Below are positions 1 through 9,351 of a stretch of DNA of 64,000 nucleotides, piece by piece. The translations under genes were made by a program, and so were the position numbers. Position 1 is the first letter of the stretch. Each line of letters starts with the position of its first letter. Origin of the DNA: Acinetobacter calcoaceticus (GTDB lineage: Bacteria > Pseudomonadota > Gammaproteobacteria > Pseudomonadales > Moraxellaceae); assembly GCF_900520355.1 (NCBI RefSeq), contig NZ_LS999521.1, forward strand, positions 1,488,001 through 1,552,000, written 5' to 3'. The notes below the pieces were generated by a model that saw only the letters and a program-made list of their open reading frames with translations, ran no database searches and was not told the DNA's origin.

Positions 1-653
1 CAATTTATTTGGCTGTGCTTTCTCAAAGTTTGCAAATGCACATGATGACGGCAGAAGCTTTTCCATTTCCGATTTTAGGCTTAGTCCATATTCGTAACCA
101 GATTAAACAAACCAGACCGATTGGTGTGACTGAAAAATTAACTCTGTCATGTAAGTTTGGGGAATTAAAACCGCATGATAAAGGTGTTCAGTTTGACTTT
201 ATTACCACGGCAAAAGTTGGCAACGAAGTAGTTATGGAAGGCCTAACGACTTATTTATCTCGCCAAAAAGTCGAGAAAAGAGTTGGCGAAAAAGCTAAAG
301 AAGAGCAGGTCCCAGCTTATGTGCCAAAGGCAGAGTGGGATATTTTAGAAAACACAGGTCGCCGTTATGCGAAAGTGTCAGGTGATTTCAACTTAATTCA
401 TATCCATGCCCTTACTGCGAAAGCATTTGGCTTTAAGCAAGCAATTGCACATGGCATGTGGAGCAAAGCTAAAGCACTAGCGAACCTTGAATTACCAAAT
501 GCTTATGAAGCAGATGTGTGGTTTAAGCTGCCAATGTTCTTACCTTCAAAAGTTGAGTTCTTAACTGCCAATGCAGATAAAAAGACTGATTTCTTGATTC
601 GTAATACGAAATCACAAAAACCGCATGTTGCAGGAACTGTAAAAGCATTATAA
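1..653 (+). CDS. MaoC-family acyl dehydratase, 5'-truncated by the window edge
   Basis: The reading frame is open through the first base, so the true start lies upstream and only the C-terminal 215 or so residues are seen. The C-terminal half contains a hydratase-2/MaoC signature: Gly-Asp-Phe-Asn-Leu-Ile-His followed about 20 residues later by an Ala-His-Gly-Met-Trp segment, matching the family's catalytic Asp/His hot-dog motif. The N-terminal part looks like the first, degenerate hot-dog repeat of a double-hot-dog protein. Proteins of this family hydrate or dehydrate 2-enoyl thioesters in fatty acid metabolism. The substrate cannot be told from sequence. A hairpin terminator follows directly. 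Confidence 0.8.
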   Translation, partial: IYLAVLSQSLQMHMMTAEAFPFPILGLVHIRNQIKQTRPIGVTEKLTLSCKFGELKPHDKGVQFDFITTAKVGNEVVMEGLTTYLSRQKVEKRVGEKAKEEQVPAYVPKAEWDILENTGRRYAKVSGDFNLIHIHALTAKAFGFKQAIAHGMWSKAKALANLELPNAYEADVWFKLPMFLPSKVEFLTANADKKTDFLIRNTKSQKPHVAGTVKAL

Positions 654-660
654 AAATATC

Positions 661-692
661 AGCAGCCTGAACAGGTGTTTGGGCTGCTTTTG
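661..692 (+). terminator. Intrinsic terminator after the MaoC gene
   Basis: AGCAGCC at 661-667 pairs with GGCTGCT at 682-688 and is followed by a short T run. It lies eight bases after the stop codon. Confidence 0.65.
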
Positions 693-724
693 AGCAAAAT
701 AACAAAAAATGCAAGGAACTTCAT

Positions 725-1987
725 GTGATTAAAGACATTCTGTTGGCCGATACCCATAACTATCACGGTATTTTAGATGAACGTTTTATTGATTTAGCTC
801 ACCAGTTTAGCCGCCTTCAAGATGCCAGAACGGGACAAGGTGGAGCTGCATTAGCGGTTTATTTTAGAGGTCAGAAAGTTGTCGATATTTACACCGGTCT
901 AAAATCACAAACTGAAGCTTGGCAACCAGATACCTTGGCAGTTTGCTACTCTACAGGTAAAGGTATACTTGCGACTTTAGCTCACATTGTAGTAAGTGAG
1001 GGTTTTTTAGAATACGACAAACCGATTTCGACTTATTGGCCTGAATTTGCACAAAATGGTAAAGAGCAAATGACATTACGTCATGTGCTGAGCCATCAAA
1101 GCGGTATGTTTGATATTCGAAATACCATCGAAAGTGCGAGAGAAATGCTCGACTGGCCACATATGTTAGATATGGTCGCGGCTGTTAAACCAAGATTTGT
1201 CGCGGGAGAGGGTAATGCTTATCAGGCATTAACATTTGGTTGGCTTGTTGGTGGGGTGCTTGAAAAAGCAACTGGTCAGTCTTTAGCTCAACTCATGCAA
1301 AAATATCTGGTTGAACCATTGGATTTAGATGGGGCATATTTTGGTGTACCAGCAAGCGAATTAGATCGTGTAGCACGTTTAATTATTCAATCGAAACCAG
1401 AAACTAAACCTGTATCTGCGTCATCTGAGAAGAAGAAAAGCTTTAAACCACGTAAAAGTTCACTTTCAGAAAAAATGATTACATGGACGGGACAAAACCC
1501 TCAAGATTTTCAAGATGCCATGATTCCTAAAGGCATGAAGCATTTTAGCTTTTTTAGTGATGAAGGGTTGCAAACCGTTATTCCGGCAGCAAATGGCGCT
1601 TTCACTGCAAATAGTCTGGCAAAAATTTATGGAATGCTTGCAAACCAAGGGGAATGGGATGGGCAACAACTGATTCGTCCAGAGATATTTAAAGAATTGA
1701 GTACCATCCAAAGTTACGCACGTGATCGGGTTATGCCGATTCCAATGAATTGGCGTTTAGGTTATCACCGTATTATTACCATGGGTAAGCGTGCTAAAAA
1801 TGGCTTTGGACATATTGGCTACAATGGTTCAGGTGCGTGGTGTGATCCTGAACGTGATCTTAGTTTTGCTTATACTCATAACTTTCAGATTGGTTCAATC
1901 ACGGGTGACTATCGTTTATGGGGGCTTACTCAAGAAGCTTTACGTTGCACCGACCAAATTTTAAAAGGCCGCAAAGGCTGGTTCTAA
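725..1987 (+). CDS. Serine hydrolase, beta-lactamase/EstB-like family (420 aa)
   Basis: This is a class C beta-lactamase fold protein of the esterase (EstB-like) branch. The nucleophile motif Ser-Thr-Gly-Lys (SxxK) is at residues 76-79, and a Tyr-Gln-Ala segment at 166-168 fits the catalytic Tyr position. A HIGYNGSG segment near residue 365 corresponds to the third active-site motif. There is no signal peptide, so it is probably a cytoplasmic esterase or lipase-like hydrolase rather than a periplasmic beta-lactamase. The start is GTG at 725, because the overlapping ATG two bases earlier runs straight into a stop; AAGGA at 713-717 is the likely ribosome site. A lysine- and serine-rich stretch near residues 225-245 looks like a flexible insert. 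Confidence 0.8.
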   Translation: MIKDILLADTHNYHGILDERFIDLAHQFSRLQDARTGQGGAALAVYFRGQKVVDIYTGLKSQTEAWQPDTLAVCYSTGKGILATLAHIVVSEGFLEYDKPISTYWPEFAQNGKEQMTLRHVLSHQSGMFDIRNTIESAREMLDWPHMLDMVAAVKPRFVAGEGNAYQALTFGWLVGGVLEKATGQSLAQLMQKYLVEPLDLDGAYFGVPASELDRVARLIIQSKPETKPVSASSEKKKSFKPRKSSLSEKMITWTGQNPQDFQDAMIPKGMKHFSFFSDEGLQTVIPAANGAFTANSLAKIYGMLANQGEWDGQQLIRPEIFKELSTIQSYARDRVMPIPMNWRLGYHRIITMGKRAKNGFGHIGYNGSGAWCDPERDLSFAYTHNFQIGSITGDYRLWGLTQEALRCTDQILKGRKGWF

Positions 1988-2006
1988 ATTCTGTACTTTC
2001 AACCAT

Positions 2007-2030
2007 GCTGGTATTTTAATAAATGCCAGC
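2007..2030. terminator. Hairpin between convergent genes
   Basis: GCTGGTATTT at 2007-2016 pairs with AAATGCCAGC at 2021-2030 (10 bp, one G-U pair) around a 4-base loop. It sits between the convergent hydrolase and TetR genes. Neither side has a strong T tract, so termination strength is uncertain. Confidence 0.5.
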
Positions 2031-2038
2031 TTCTACAT

Positions 2039-2617
2039 TTATAATAATTCTAGGCGAATAATCACTTCTGTATGGCGCTTAAAGTCATCTTCAGTTAAAC
2101 CTTGTAATCCCAGTTTATAAATTCCTTCTAATCCACACACAAAAGCGATAAGCCGCCAAGCAATATCTGTCGAATTAGATATGTCTTTAAATTCGCCTTC
2201 CTTTTTTCCACTTTCAATTGCTTGAACAATCGTTTGATGCCAACTTTGCATGGCCAAGTTATAAGCTTTTTGTATTTCTACATCTTGTTCAATCAAGAGT
2301 TCAGCTTCATTCCATAATCGTAAGTAGGGCTGAAGTTTATCTATATTTTCTGCACCTAATAAAATGAAGAGTCTTTGAAATTGACTATTTGTTTGTAAGG
2401 TTTGTTCAATTTCATCAAGCTGTTCCATAAGCTTTAAAAAAGCTTCAGCTTTTAAGTGAGATCCCGACGAAAAGTGATGATGAACTTGTCCAGTAGAGGT
2501 TTGGGCTTCACTTGCGATTCTACGTACCGTCATGGCCGTAAAACCTTCAGCCAAAGCAACTTGCATGGCAGCTTGCAGAATCATTTCTCTGCGTTGATCA
2601 CGATTAAGATAGGCCAT
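2039..2617 (-). CDS. TetR-family repressor of the adjacent efflux gene (192 aa)
   Basis: The N-terminal TetR helix-turn-helix covers about residues 8-52, with recognition-helix sequence STGQVHHHFS. The C-terminal ligand domain is only weakly family-specific. I start it at the ATG at 2617 because an AGGTG ribosome site lies about 8 bases upstream. A start at 2647 would add 10 residues with no comparable signal. It is divergent from an SmvA-like multidrug pump, and two matching palindromes lie between them. This is the arrangement known for SmvR-SmvA in enterobacteria. It probably represses itself and the pump and is released by cationic compounds (inference). Confidence 0.82.
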   Translation of the reverse strand: MAYLNRDQRREMILQAAMQVALAEGFTAMTVRRIASEAQTSTGQVHHHFSSGSHLKAEAFLKLMEQLDEIEQTLQTNSQFQRLFILLGAENIDKLQPYLRLWNEAELLIEQDVEIQKAYNLAMQSWHQTIVQAIESGKKEGEFKDISNSTDIAWRLIAFVCGLEGIYKLGLQGLTEDDFKRHTEVIIRLELL

Positions 2618-2666
2618 GTTTATTTCACCTGACTGAATTCGAGACAAACTACATTAAAATTTAAAG

Positions 2667-2682
2667 TTGGACAAGTGTCCAA
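2667..2682. promoter_or_regulatory. TetR operator 1
   Basis: The inverted repeat TTGGAC-AAGT-GTCCAA is perfect in its six-base arms. It lies 49 bases upstream of the repressor start codon and recurs in near-identical form 38 bp away. Confidence 0.65.
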
Positions 2683-2704
2683 TTGTGTATATAATAACCT
2701 TAAT

Positions 2705-2720
2705 TTGAACACATGTCCAA
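2705..2720. promoter_or_regulatory. TetR operator 2, in the efflux gene leader
   Basis: TTGAAC-ACAT-GTCCAA differs from operator 1 at one arm base and has the same arm and spacer lengths. It contains an ATG at 2713 in frame with the pump gene. Overlap with a repressor site argues that this ATG is not the translation start and that the ATG at 2743 is. Confidence 0.6.
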
Positions 2721-2742
2721 GTTTTGGATATCGAAGAGCGTT

Positions 2743-4221
2743 ATGCAAAAGAAATGGTTAATTCTGACAATCATCGTCCTTATTTATTTGCCGGTTACAA
2801 TTGATGCAACAGTGATGCATGTTGCAACACCATCTTTAAGTGCAGCATTGAATTTAACTGCCAATCAGCTTTTATGGATCATTGATATTTATTCACTGAT
2901 TATGGCGGGTTTGATTTTGCCGATGGGTGCACTCGGTGACCGTATTGGCTTTAAAAAATTATTATTTATTGGAACTGCAATTTTTGGAGTTGGTTCACTG
3001 GCAGCTGCTTTTTCACCAACAGCCTATGCCTTAATTGCTTCCCGTGCTCTTTTAGGGCTAGGAGCAGCCATGCTTATTCCTGCAACTTTATCAGGCATTC
3101 GTAATGCTTTTACCGAAGAAAAGCAAAGGAATTTTGCACTTGGCCTTTGGTCTACAGTAGGGGGCGGTGGTGCCGCTTTTGGTCCATTAGTGGGTGGTTT
3201 TTTACTAGAGCATTTCCATTGGGGAGCAGTATTCCTCATCAACATCCCAATTATTTTGGTTGTTCTGGTCATGATTGTCATGATCATTCCTAAGCAGGAA
3301 GAGAAAACTGATCAACCAATTAATTTAGGCCAAGCTTTAGTGTTGGTTGTGGCAATTTTAAGTCTGATCTATTCAATTAAATCAGCCATGTATAACTTCT
3401 CAGTACTTACAGTCGTGATGTTTGTAGTTGGGGTAAGTGCTTTAATTCACTTCATTCGAAGCCAAAAAAGAAGTACCACTCCAATGATTGATTTGGAGTT
3501 ATTTAAACATCCAGTCATTTCTACCAGTATTGTTATGGCCGTTGTTTCAATGATTGCTTTGGTTGGCTTTGAATTACTCTTGTCTCAAGAATTGCAGTTT
3601 GTGCATGATTTTTCTCCATTACAAGCAGCCATGTTTATTATTCCATTTATGATTGCAATTAGTTTAGGTGGTCCATTAGCAGGAATCTGTTTAAATAAAT
3701 GGGGACTTAGACTTGTATCTACTGTTGGGATTTTAATAAGTGGCTTTAGTCTATGGGGACTTGCCCAGCTTAACTTTTCGACCGATCATTTTTTAGCGTG
3801 GGCGTGTATGGTCTTTTTAGGTTTTAGCATTGAGATTGCCTTACTAGCTTCAACAGCCGCCATTATGTCTTCTGTACCACCAAACAAAGCAAGTGCAGCA
3901 GGTGCGATTGAAGGTATGGCCTATGAGTTGGGTGCTGGTTTAGGTGTCGCTATTTTTGGCCTAATGTTGTCTTGGTTTTATAGTCGCTCAATTATTTTGC
4001 CAGAGGAACTCCCGACGAACTTAATTGAAAAAGCGAGTATTTCGATTGGTGAAACCATGCAATTGGCTTCTAACCTTGAAAGTCCTTTGGGAGGACAATT
4101 AATTGCAGTTGCTCAGCAAGCTTTTAGCTATGCACATAGTTGGGTACTTACAATCTCAGCCATTTGTTTCTTCTTTTTAACAATATTTGTCTGGTTTAGT
4201 TTTCCAAAGAAAGTAAGTTAA
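2743..4221 (+). CDS. smvA: SmvA-like MFS efflux transporter, 14-TM DHA2 family (492 aa)
   Basis: This is an inner-membrane drug:proton antiporter of the 14-helix DHA2 type. TM1 carries the family motif Ile-Asp-Ala-Thr-Val (about residues 20-24), loop 2-3 has the MFS motif A sequence GALGDRIGFKK (62-72), and TM5 has the antiporter motif C pattern with GPLVGG (147-152). Overall it resembles SmvA, which exports methyl viologen, acriflavine, and cationic biocides such as chlorhexidine. The start at 2743 has a GAAGAG ribosome site at 2732-2737. An ATG at 2713 would add 10 residues but lies inside an operator. Regulation is probably by the divergent TetR protein. The symbol is by similarity. Confidence 0.8.
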   Translation: MQKKWLILTIIVLIYLPVTIDATVMHVATPSLSAALNLTANQLLWIIDIYSLIMAGLILPMGALGDRIGFKKLLFIGTAIFGVGSLAAAFSPTAYALIASRALLGLGAAMLIPATLSGIRNAFTEEKQRNFALGLWSTVGGGGAAFGPLVGGFLLEHFHWGAVFLINIPIILVVLVMIVMIIPKQEEKTDQPINLGQALVLVVAILSLIYSIKSAMYNFSVLTVVMFVVGVSALIHFIRSQKRSTTPMIDLELFKHPVISTSIVMAVVSMIALVGFELLLSQELQFVHDFSPLQAAMFIIPFMIAISLGGPLAGICLNKWGLRLVSTVGILISGFSLWGLAQLNFSTDHFLAWACMVFLGFSIEIALLASTAAIMSSVPPNKASAAGAIEGMAYELGAGLGVAIFGLMLSWFYSRSIILPEELPTNLIEKASISIGETMQLASNLESPLGGQLIAVAQQAFSYAHSWVLTISAICFFFLTIFVWFSFPKKVS

Positions 4222-4248
4222 TGATCTAAACAAGCTTAACAGTTGTGG

Positions 4249-4276
4249 AAAAAGAGAGAGAAATTTCTCTCTTTTT
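4249..4276 (+). terminator. Intrinsic terminator after the smvA-like gene
   Basis: AAAAAGAGAG at 4249-4258 pairs with CTCTCTTTTT at 4267-4276 around an 8-base loop, giving a 10-bp stem whose right arm ends in a T run. Confidence 0.65.
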
Positions 4277-4280
4277 CTTG

Positions 4281-4511
4281 TTATAAATATAATTTTTAAA
4301 TACACATAAATTGATAAAGCTTTCTTCATCTCAGAATATTATTAGTTATTTAGTTCTCATAAAAAGATTATTCTTTAATAAGTTTCATATTTTTATTTCA
4401 AAATGATTCAGTGGTCATGTAATTGAAATTTAATAAAAAATTAATTGATCAAAAATTGACTGTAAAAAAATGGTTTGTTAATCTGCTACTCGAAAAATCT
4501 AAAAACAAATA
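4281..4511. other. AT-rich intergenic region before cpaA
   Basis: No gene, repeat or clear hairpin is seen. It presumably holds the cpaA promoter; the AAGAGG ribosome site of cpaA begins at 4512. Confidence 0.5.
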
Positions 4512-4523
4512 AAAGAGGCTGCT

Positions 4524-6305
4524 GTGAATTTAAAATTAAAAACATCACTTATTATCGGAGCAATTGTTGCATCTTCACTTGTATATGCCGCAACTGTACT
4601 TTCACCCAATCAGAATAATAATAGTGGATCAATTCCATCTGGTTATTCAGATTTAGAATTTTCTTTAGCAAATGGGAATTGGGTCAAAAATCTCTCTTTA
4701 CCAGCAAGTGCTAATAATTTAGACAAAATTACAATTCGCTCTAGTGCGGCTTATAGTAGTTATTTAGATACTTCTAATACGAATATTCCGTTAGAAGTGT
4801 TGAAGATAAATAGCGGGGATGTTTACCAATTTGTCTTTAATACCGCTCAAAATAAATGGATTGCTCAATTAGCGACAGTGAGTCCTACGAATGGTGCTAA
4901 CTATGAGGTTGTACCGTTAACAACTGCATCCATACAAAAAGTACTTATTCAAAATGATAAATGGGCACAAACCATTGCATTACCAAGTGACGTACACGAT
5001 GGAACGACTGTACGAATTGTTTCCACAGCAAGTGCTGATTCCAATATAGATAAAGCAAATTTGCTATTCCCAAGCAGTTTTTTATTAAAAAATGGGTCTG
5101 AATATTGGTTTAAATATTATTCGGCTTTAGGGAAATGGGTGCCAGAATATATTAAACCGCAGAAGTTAAATGTTCAGCAAATTGGAACATCTTTAGCAGT
5201 TGTAAATAGTCCACTTACAGAAGTTTCATTTGGGGATGGGAACTGGGTATCCAATTTCACTCTACCAGCGACTGCAAATGATCGGGATAGAATTGTTATT
5301 AAATCTACGGCGACTTGGTCTGCAAAAATTAATAATACCAATATTAATAGCCAAGCGACTTTAACGCTAAAAACAGGCGATCAATATGAGTTTATGTATG
5401 TCAGTGATAAAGGATATTGGCAGCTGATCTCTTCACCAACGAAGGTGATTGATTCATCGGCAACAATTCCTGCAATTTTACCGAATATGACTCAACCCGC
5501 TTTAAAGGTAAAACTTTCTACCTCAAATTGGCAGCCAACCTTGCAACTACCAGTTAAAGCTCAAGTCGGGGATAAGGTGGTTATTGCGTCAAATGCATCG
5601 GCAGACACCTTTATTAATGCGGCTAATGGTTTGTCTACAGCAATTAAAAATGGTGAAAATCGCCGTTTTATTTACACGGCTCAAGGCTGGTCAGTAGATA
5701 GCTACACAATTGATATGTTGTTGGTTTCTAGCCCAGAAGTAAATTCAATTTTAGGTGAAAGCGCTGCAAAATTGAGAATGATTGAAGGTGTAAATTTAAC
5801 GAATTTAACTGCTGAAAATTCGAATGCACGTTTTTACTTAAGAGATGTGGGCTATTTAACTTATAAAATACCTGCTGCAACTTTAAAAGAAGCGATTTCT
5901 TTTGGACGTGATGACACGACTGTACAAAATGAACGCAAACGCGTATTGGCCGATGGCGTCTATTATCAAGGCAATGAACCAGGCGATGGCGGTTGTGGCT
6001 GGGCATGGATTAATGCATCTTCATATAACATGATTGGTGCAAATGATATTGCAGGTTGTTCTTTTGCTGCGATGCGTCATGAGGTGGGACATAATCTTGG
6101 CCTATACCATAATGGTTCAACCAATATTGGTTCAGGCTTTGCTCATCCTTTAGGGAGTACTGCGATGGGAGGCAACAATATTAATTTTTACTCTAACCCG
6201 TATCTATATAACCCTAAATATGGTGTTCGTTTGGGTGAGGAAGGAAAAATTGATGCGGTCAGTGTCATTAACCTAAATGCACAGAAAATTTCTTTATATA
6301 ACTAA
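4524..6305 (+). CDS. cpaA: CpaA, secreted metzincin glycoprotease (593 aa)
   Basis: The zinc-protease motif HEVGHNLGLYH (HExxHxxGxxH) is at residues 519-529, with a Met-turn candidate at Met548. Upstream lie four similar domains that share a pattern of Asn/Lys-Trp, Leu-Pro, Asp-Lys/Arg and (I/V)-x-Ser, at about 45-75, 142-172, 236-266 and 332-360. This matches CpaA, a type II secretion substrate of clinical Acinetobacter that cleaves O-glycosylated human proteins including coagulation factors. The signal peptide ends near residue 22 (VYA). Translation starts with GTG after AAGAGG. cpaB follows 22 bases after the stop, as expected for its chaperone. Cys491 and Cys512 may form a disulfide near the active site (inference). 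Confidence 0.9.
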   Translation: MNLKLKTSLIIGAIVASSLVYAATVLSPNQNNNSGSIPSGYSDLEFSLANGNWVKNLSLPASANNLDKITIRSSAAYSSYLDTSNTNIPLEVLKINSGDVYQFVFNTAQNKWIAQLATVSPTNGANYEVVPLTTASIQKVLIQNDKWAQTIALPSDVHDGTTVRIVSTASADSNIDKANLLFPSSFLLKNGSEYWFKYYSALGKWVPEYIKPQKLNVQQIGTSLAVVNSPLTEVSFGDGNWVSNFTLPATANDRDRIVIKSTATWSAKINNTNINSQATLTLKTGDQYEFMYVSDKGYWQLISSPTKVIDSSATIPAILPNMTQPALKVKLSTSNWQPTLQLPVKAQVGDKVVIASNASADTFINAANGLSTAIKNGENRRFIYTAQGWSVDSYTIDMLLVSSPEVNSILGESAAKLRMIEGVNLTNLTAENSNARFYLRDVGYLTYKIPAATLKEAISFGRDDTTVQNERKRVLADGVYYQGNEPGDGGCGWAWINASSYNMIGANDIAGCSFAAMRHEVGHNLGLYHNGSTNIGSGFAHPLGSTAMGGNNINFYSNPYLYNPKYGVRLGEEGKIDAVSVINLNAQKISLYN

Positions 6306-6327
6306 TCTCTATTTTTAGCCGTAAATA

Positions 6328-6963
6328 ATGAAAAAAAATAAATTGTTAATAGGAACTGCTATCGCTTGTTTAGCGCTAGCAGTTCTCATCTGGCTCGCAT
6401 TTTCACAGCAAAGTTCTTCTGCTTTAACGTCATCTGCAGATAACCAGAAAGGTGAAGTTAGCTTAAAGCGAGTTGAAAGTCAGAATGGTTTTACTCGTCA
6501 AAATACAATGAATTTGAGTCCGTCAGAGAAAGAAAGATTATCTAAGCAACAAATTGTTTTTAATGAAATAGAAAAGGATCAGCTGCCTTCTAATGTTAAT
6601 TTTCCATTGATTAAAAATGGACAAGGTATGGTGATTAAGTATGATCCAAACGTGATTGAACTCAAAAAAGTAGGTGATACGGTTAAGTTTCAAATGTTGG
6701 AATATGGCATTAACCGCACAGGGAAAATTGTAGAGATCGAGCCTGTTGACCAAGATATTGTTCGGTGGACTGGGAAATTTGATCAGGGAGATCCAAATCA
6801 GAATTTCTTTACCATCACCCAAAGTCAAAAAGACCACTATACGATCATGCAAATTTTTACCGAAAAAGGAAATTATTCGGCTGAAATTAAAGATGGGGTT
6901 GGGCTGGTACAAACGATGGATGACGGAGTCACTGATCAGGAGTTACATCATGATCACCCTTAG
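6328..6963 (+). CDS. cpaB: CpaB, membrane-anchored chaperone of CpaA (211 aa)
   Basis: A short lysine-rich start is followed by one membrane helix (about residues 7-26). The rest is a hydrophilic periplasmic domain, matching CpaB, which holds CpaA for delivery to the type II secretion machine and stays in the inner membrane. The domain resembles a lipase-chaperone-like binding module only in layout; I assign it mainly from its size, topology and position directly after cpaA. No terminator is obvious after it. A 122-base gap separates it from dnaX. Confidence 0.88.
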   Translation: MKKNKLLIGTAIACLALAVLIWLAFSQQSSSALTSSADNQKGEVSLKRVESQNGFTRQNTMNLSPSEKERLSKQQIVFNEIEKDQLPSNVNFPLIKNGQGMVIKYDPNVIELKKVGDTVKFQMLEYGINRTGKIVEIEPVDQDIVRWTGKFDQGDPNQNFFTITQSQKDHYTIMQIFTEKGNYSAEIKDGVGLVQTMDDGVTDQELHHDHP

Positions 6964-7085
6964 TCAAATAAATGGTTTGGATGGGAAAAGAGTATAGTTC
7001 GCAGTTTATCTGTACGGATATGAGCTTTATGCGTTCACTCTCTTTTAAAAACAAAGTATGCTTATACCTGTAACAAGGAGCATAC

Positions 7086-9215
7086 ATGTATCAAGTACTT
7101 GCTAGAAAATACCGTCCACGTAATTTCAATGAGTTAGTGGGGCAAAACCATGTTTCTCGTGCATTAAGCAGTGCATTGGAACGCGGTCGTCTACACCATG
7201 CTTATTTATTTACAGGAACGCGTGGTGTGGGGAAGACCACAATTGCACGTATTTTAGCCAAGTGTTTAAACTGTGAAACAGGTGTGACCTCTACACCATG
7301 TGAAGTCTGTGCAACTTGTAAGGCGGTAAATGAAGGCCGTTTTATTGACCTGATTGAAATTGATGCTGCTTCAAGAACAAAAGTAGAAGATACGCGTGAA
7401 CTTTTAGACAACGTTCCATATGCGCCAACGCAAGGTCGTTTTAAAGTTTACCTGATTGACGAAGTACATATGTTATCTACGCATTCCTTTAATGCGTTAT
7501 TAAAAACATTAGAAGAACCACCAGAACACGTTAAATTTTTATTTGCAACGACTGATCCACAAAAGCTGCCGATTACGGTCATTTCACGTTGTTTGCAATT
7601 TACATTGCGCCCTTTAGCTGTCGATGAAATTACAAAGCATCTTGGCACTATTCTTGAAAAAGAACAGATTGTTTCTGACCAAGATGCAATTTGGCAAATT
7701 GCCGAGTCTGCTCAAGGTTCATTGCGTGATGCATTATCTTTAACCGATCAGGCAATTGCCTATGGTCAGGGTGCTGTACAGCATCAAGATGTTAAAGAAA
7801 TGCTCGGTCTAATTGACCGCACCATTATTTATGATTTGATTTTAGCGATTCATCAGAACCAACGTGAAAAAGTTAGTCAGCTTTTATTGCAATTTAGACA
7901 TCAAGCGCTCGATGTTTCACTGGTGCTTGATCAGTTGATTTCGACATTGCATGAATTGGCAATTTTGCAATATCTGCCTGATTTGAGTTTGAAATATAGC
8001 GATGAAATCAATCGCAAAATCATGCAACTGTCCAAGCTGATTTCTGCTCAGGATTTACAACTGTATTATCAAATTGCATGTAAAGGGCGGTCTGACCTCC
8101 AACTTGCCGTGACGCAAGAACAAGGTTTTGAAATGTGTATTTTACGCTTATTGGCATTCCGTCCTTTAGCGCCAAATGAAATTGTGGTTTCAGAGCCTGT
8201 TCAACAAAATCAGCAAATTGTGTTGAATCCCCAAGTTCAACAAACAGCCCAAGATATTGCTCCTGTAAGTGCTATTCAGCCAGTTGAAGTTATTAGCCAA
8301 CCCGCTATAGTTGAACCTGAACCTGAACCTGAACCTGAACCTGAACCTGAACCTGAACCTGAACCTGAACCTGAACCTGAACCTGAACCTGAACCTGAAC
8401 CTGAACCTGAACCTGAACCTGAACCTGAACCTAATCAGGATTTAATGGTATTTGATCCAAGTCATCATGAGTTAATCGGATTTGAGTCAGCATCTGTTCA
8501 AGAAACAAGTAATGTTTTGGAGGAAGATTTTATTCCTGTACCAGAACAAAAGTCAGTACAAGTTCAGGCTGAAACCATCGCTAAAAATATTGAACCTGAA
8601 CCAGCTTTTACTGCTGAGCCTATAGGTTTATTTGAAGCGCCTAGCACTGATTTTTCAATTGCCCAAGATACGCCCGTTACTGATGATTTAGCCTTAGAAT
8701 CTGTTGTCGAGCAACCGTTACTGGTGGAAACCCCAGATGCGATTGAGAAGGTTGCAGTTGTAAAAGAAATTAGTGCAACTGATAACGGGCAGCTTATGCC
8801 TCAAGACATTTTGAAGCTAACCACGCAAACCTTAGAAGGCGAGTGGACACTAGCAAAATGGGAATATTGGTTTAGAACTAGTCAACTTTCTCCAGCTGTT
8901 CAAGAGCTTGCTCAGCATGGCGTGATGACAGGTCAAATTGGTGGCAATACAGTTTTCCATATTCCTCAAGAATATGAAAATATGTTGACTCAATTACAAC
9001 AAGGTCTTATTGATGCATTAAATGAGCAATGGCCTGATACCCAATTTACAGTTGAATATGGTGCTGTAAATACGGCTACACCATATATCATTCAAAGTGC
9101 GCGTAAAGAAAAAGCCTTTCAAAGAGCAGCTGAGTTATTACAACAGCAGCCAGTCATTAAAAGCCTCATAGAGACCTTTGATGGCGAATTACAAAATATT
9201 CAATTAAAGCCTTAA
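7086..9215 (+). CDS. dnaX: DNA polymerase III subunits tau/gamma (709 aa)
   Basis: This is the clamp-loader ATPase. Walker A (GTRGVGKT) is at residues 44-51, four zinc-binding Cys lie within 63-78, and Walker B (LIDEVH) is at 123-128. The C-terminal region from about 580 is the tau domain that contacts the polymerase alpha subunit and helicase. It is longer than the E. coli protein (643 aa), partly because of a 40-residue Glu-Pro tract at 410-449 between the clamp-loader part and the tau-specific part. No E. coli-type A-AAA-AAG slippery site with a following hairpin was noticed, so production of a short gamma form is unclear. AAGGAG lies just before the ATG. Confidence 0.97.
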   Translation: MYQVLARKYRPRNFNELVGQNHVSRALSSALERGRLHHAYLFTGTRGVGKTTIARILAKCLNCETGVTSTPCEVCATCKAVNEGRFIDLIEIDAASRTKVEDTRELLDNVPYAPTQGRFKVYLIDEVHMLSTHSFNALLKTLEEPPEHVKFLFATTDPQKLPITVISRCLQFTLRPLAVDEITKHLGTILEKEQIVSDQDAIWQIAESAQGSLRDALSLTDQAIAYGQGAVQHQDVKEMLGLIDRTIIYDLILAIHQNQREKVSQLLLQFRHQALDVSLVLDQLISTLHELAILQYLPDLSLKYSDEINRKIMQLSKLISAQDLQLYYQIACKGRSDLQLAVTQEQGFEMCILRLLAFRPLAPNEIVVSEPVQQNQQIVLNPQVQQTAQDIAPVSAIQPVEVISQPAIVEPEPEPEPEPEPEPEPEPEPEPEPEPEPEPEPEPEPEPEPNQDLMVFDPSHHELIGFESASVQETSNVLEEDFIPVPEQKSVQVQAETIAKNIEPEPAFTAEPIGLFEAPSTDFSIAQDTPVTDDLALESVVEQPLLVETPDAIEKVAVVKEISATDNGQLMPQDILKLTTQTLEGEWTLAKWEYWFRTSQLSPAVQELAQHGVMTGQIGGNTVFHIPQEYENMLTQLQQGLIDALNEQWPDTQFTVEYGAVNTATPYIIQSARKEKAFQRAAELLQQQPVIKSLIETFDGELQNIQLKP
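8313..8432 (+). repeat. Perfect 6-bp tandem repeat, 20 copies, in dnaX
   Basis: GAACCT is repeated 20 times without a mismatch over 120 bp and encodes (Glu-Pro)20. The six-base unit keeps frame, so copy-number change alters linker length without inactivating the gene. Perfect identity suggests recent or ongoing slippage. Confidence 0.97.
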
Positions 9216-9233
9216 CTTTTTAGTCCTGTGATG

Positions 9234-9264
9234 AGCTTGGAAATTATACAATTCCATGCTTTTT
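9234..9264 (+). terminator. Intrinsic terminator after dnaX
   Basis: AGCTTGGAA at 9234-9242 pairs with TTCCATGCT at 9252-9260 with one internal mismatch, followed by TTTT. Confidence 0.6.
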
Positions 9265-9351
9265 CACGGGATTGAAACATTCAGGTCACGTCACTGTCAT
9301 TGTACTTTTCTATGTTAGCCATTTTAGATTCTAAATGGATTGAACATAGAT

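Noticed and set aside
2713..2742. N-terminal extension of the SmvA-like pump
   Set aside because: The ATG lies within a repressor operator and has no ribosome site, while the ATG at 2743 has one and gives the normal family N terminus.
8313..8432. CRISPR-like array
   Set aside because: The repeat is a continuous hexamer without spacers inside a coding gene. No CRISPR array or cas gene was seen in the window.
7086..9215. Programmed frameshift in dnaX giving gamma
   Set aside because: No A-AAA-AAG-type slippery sequence with a following hairpin was found by eye. The hexamer repeat cannot shift frame by whole-unit slippage.
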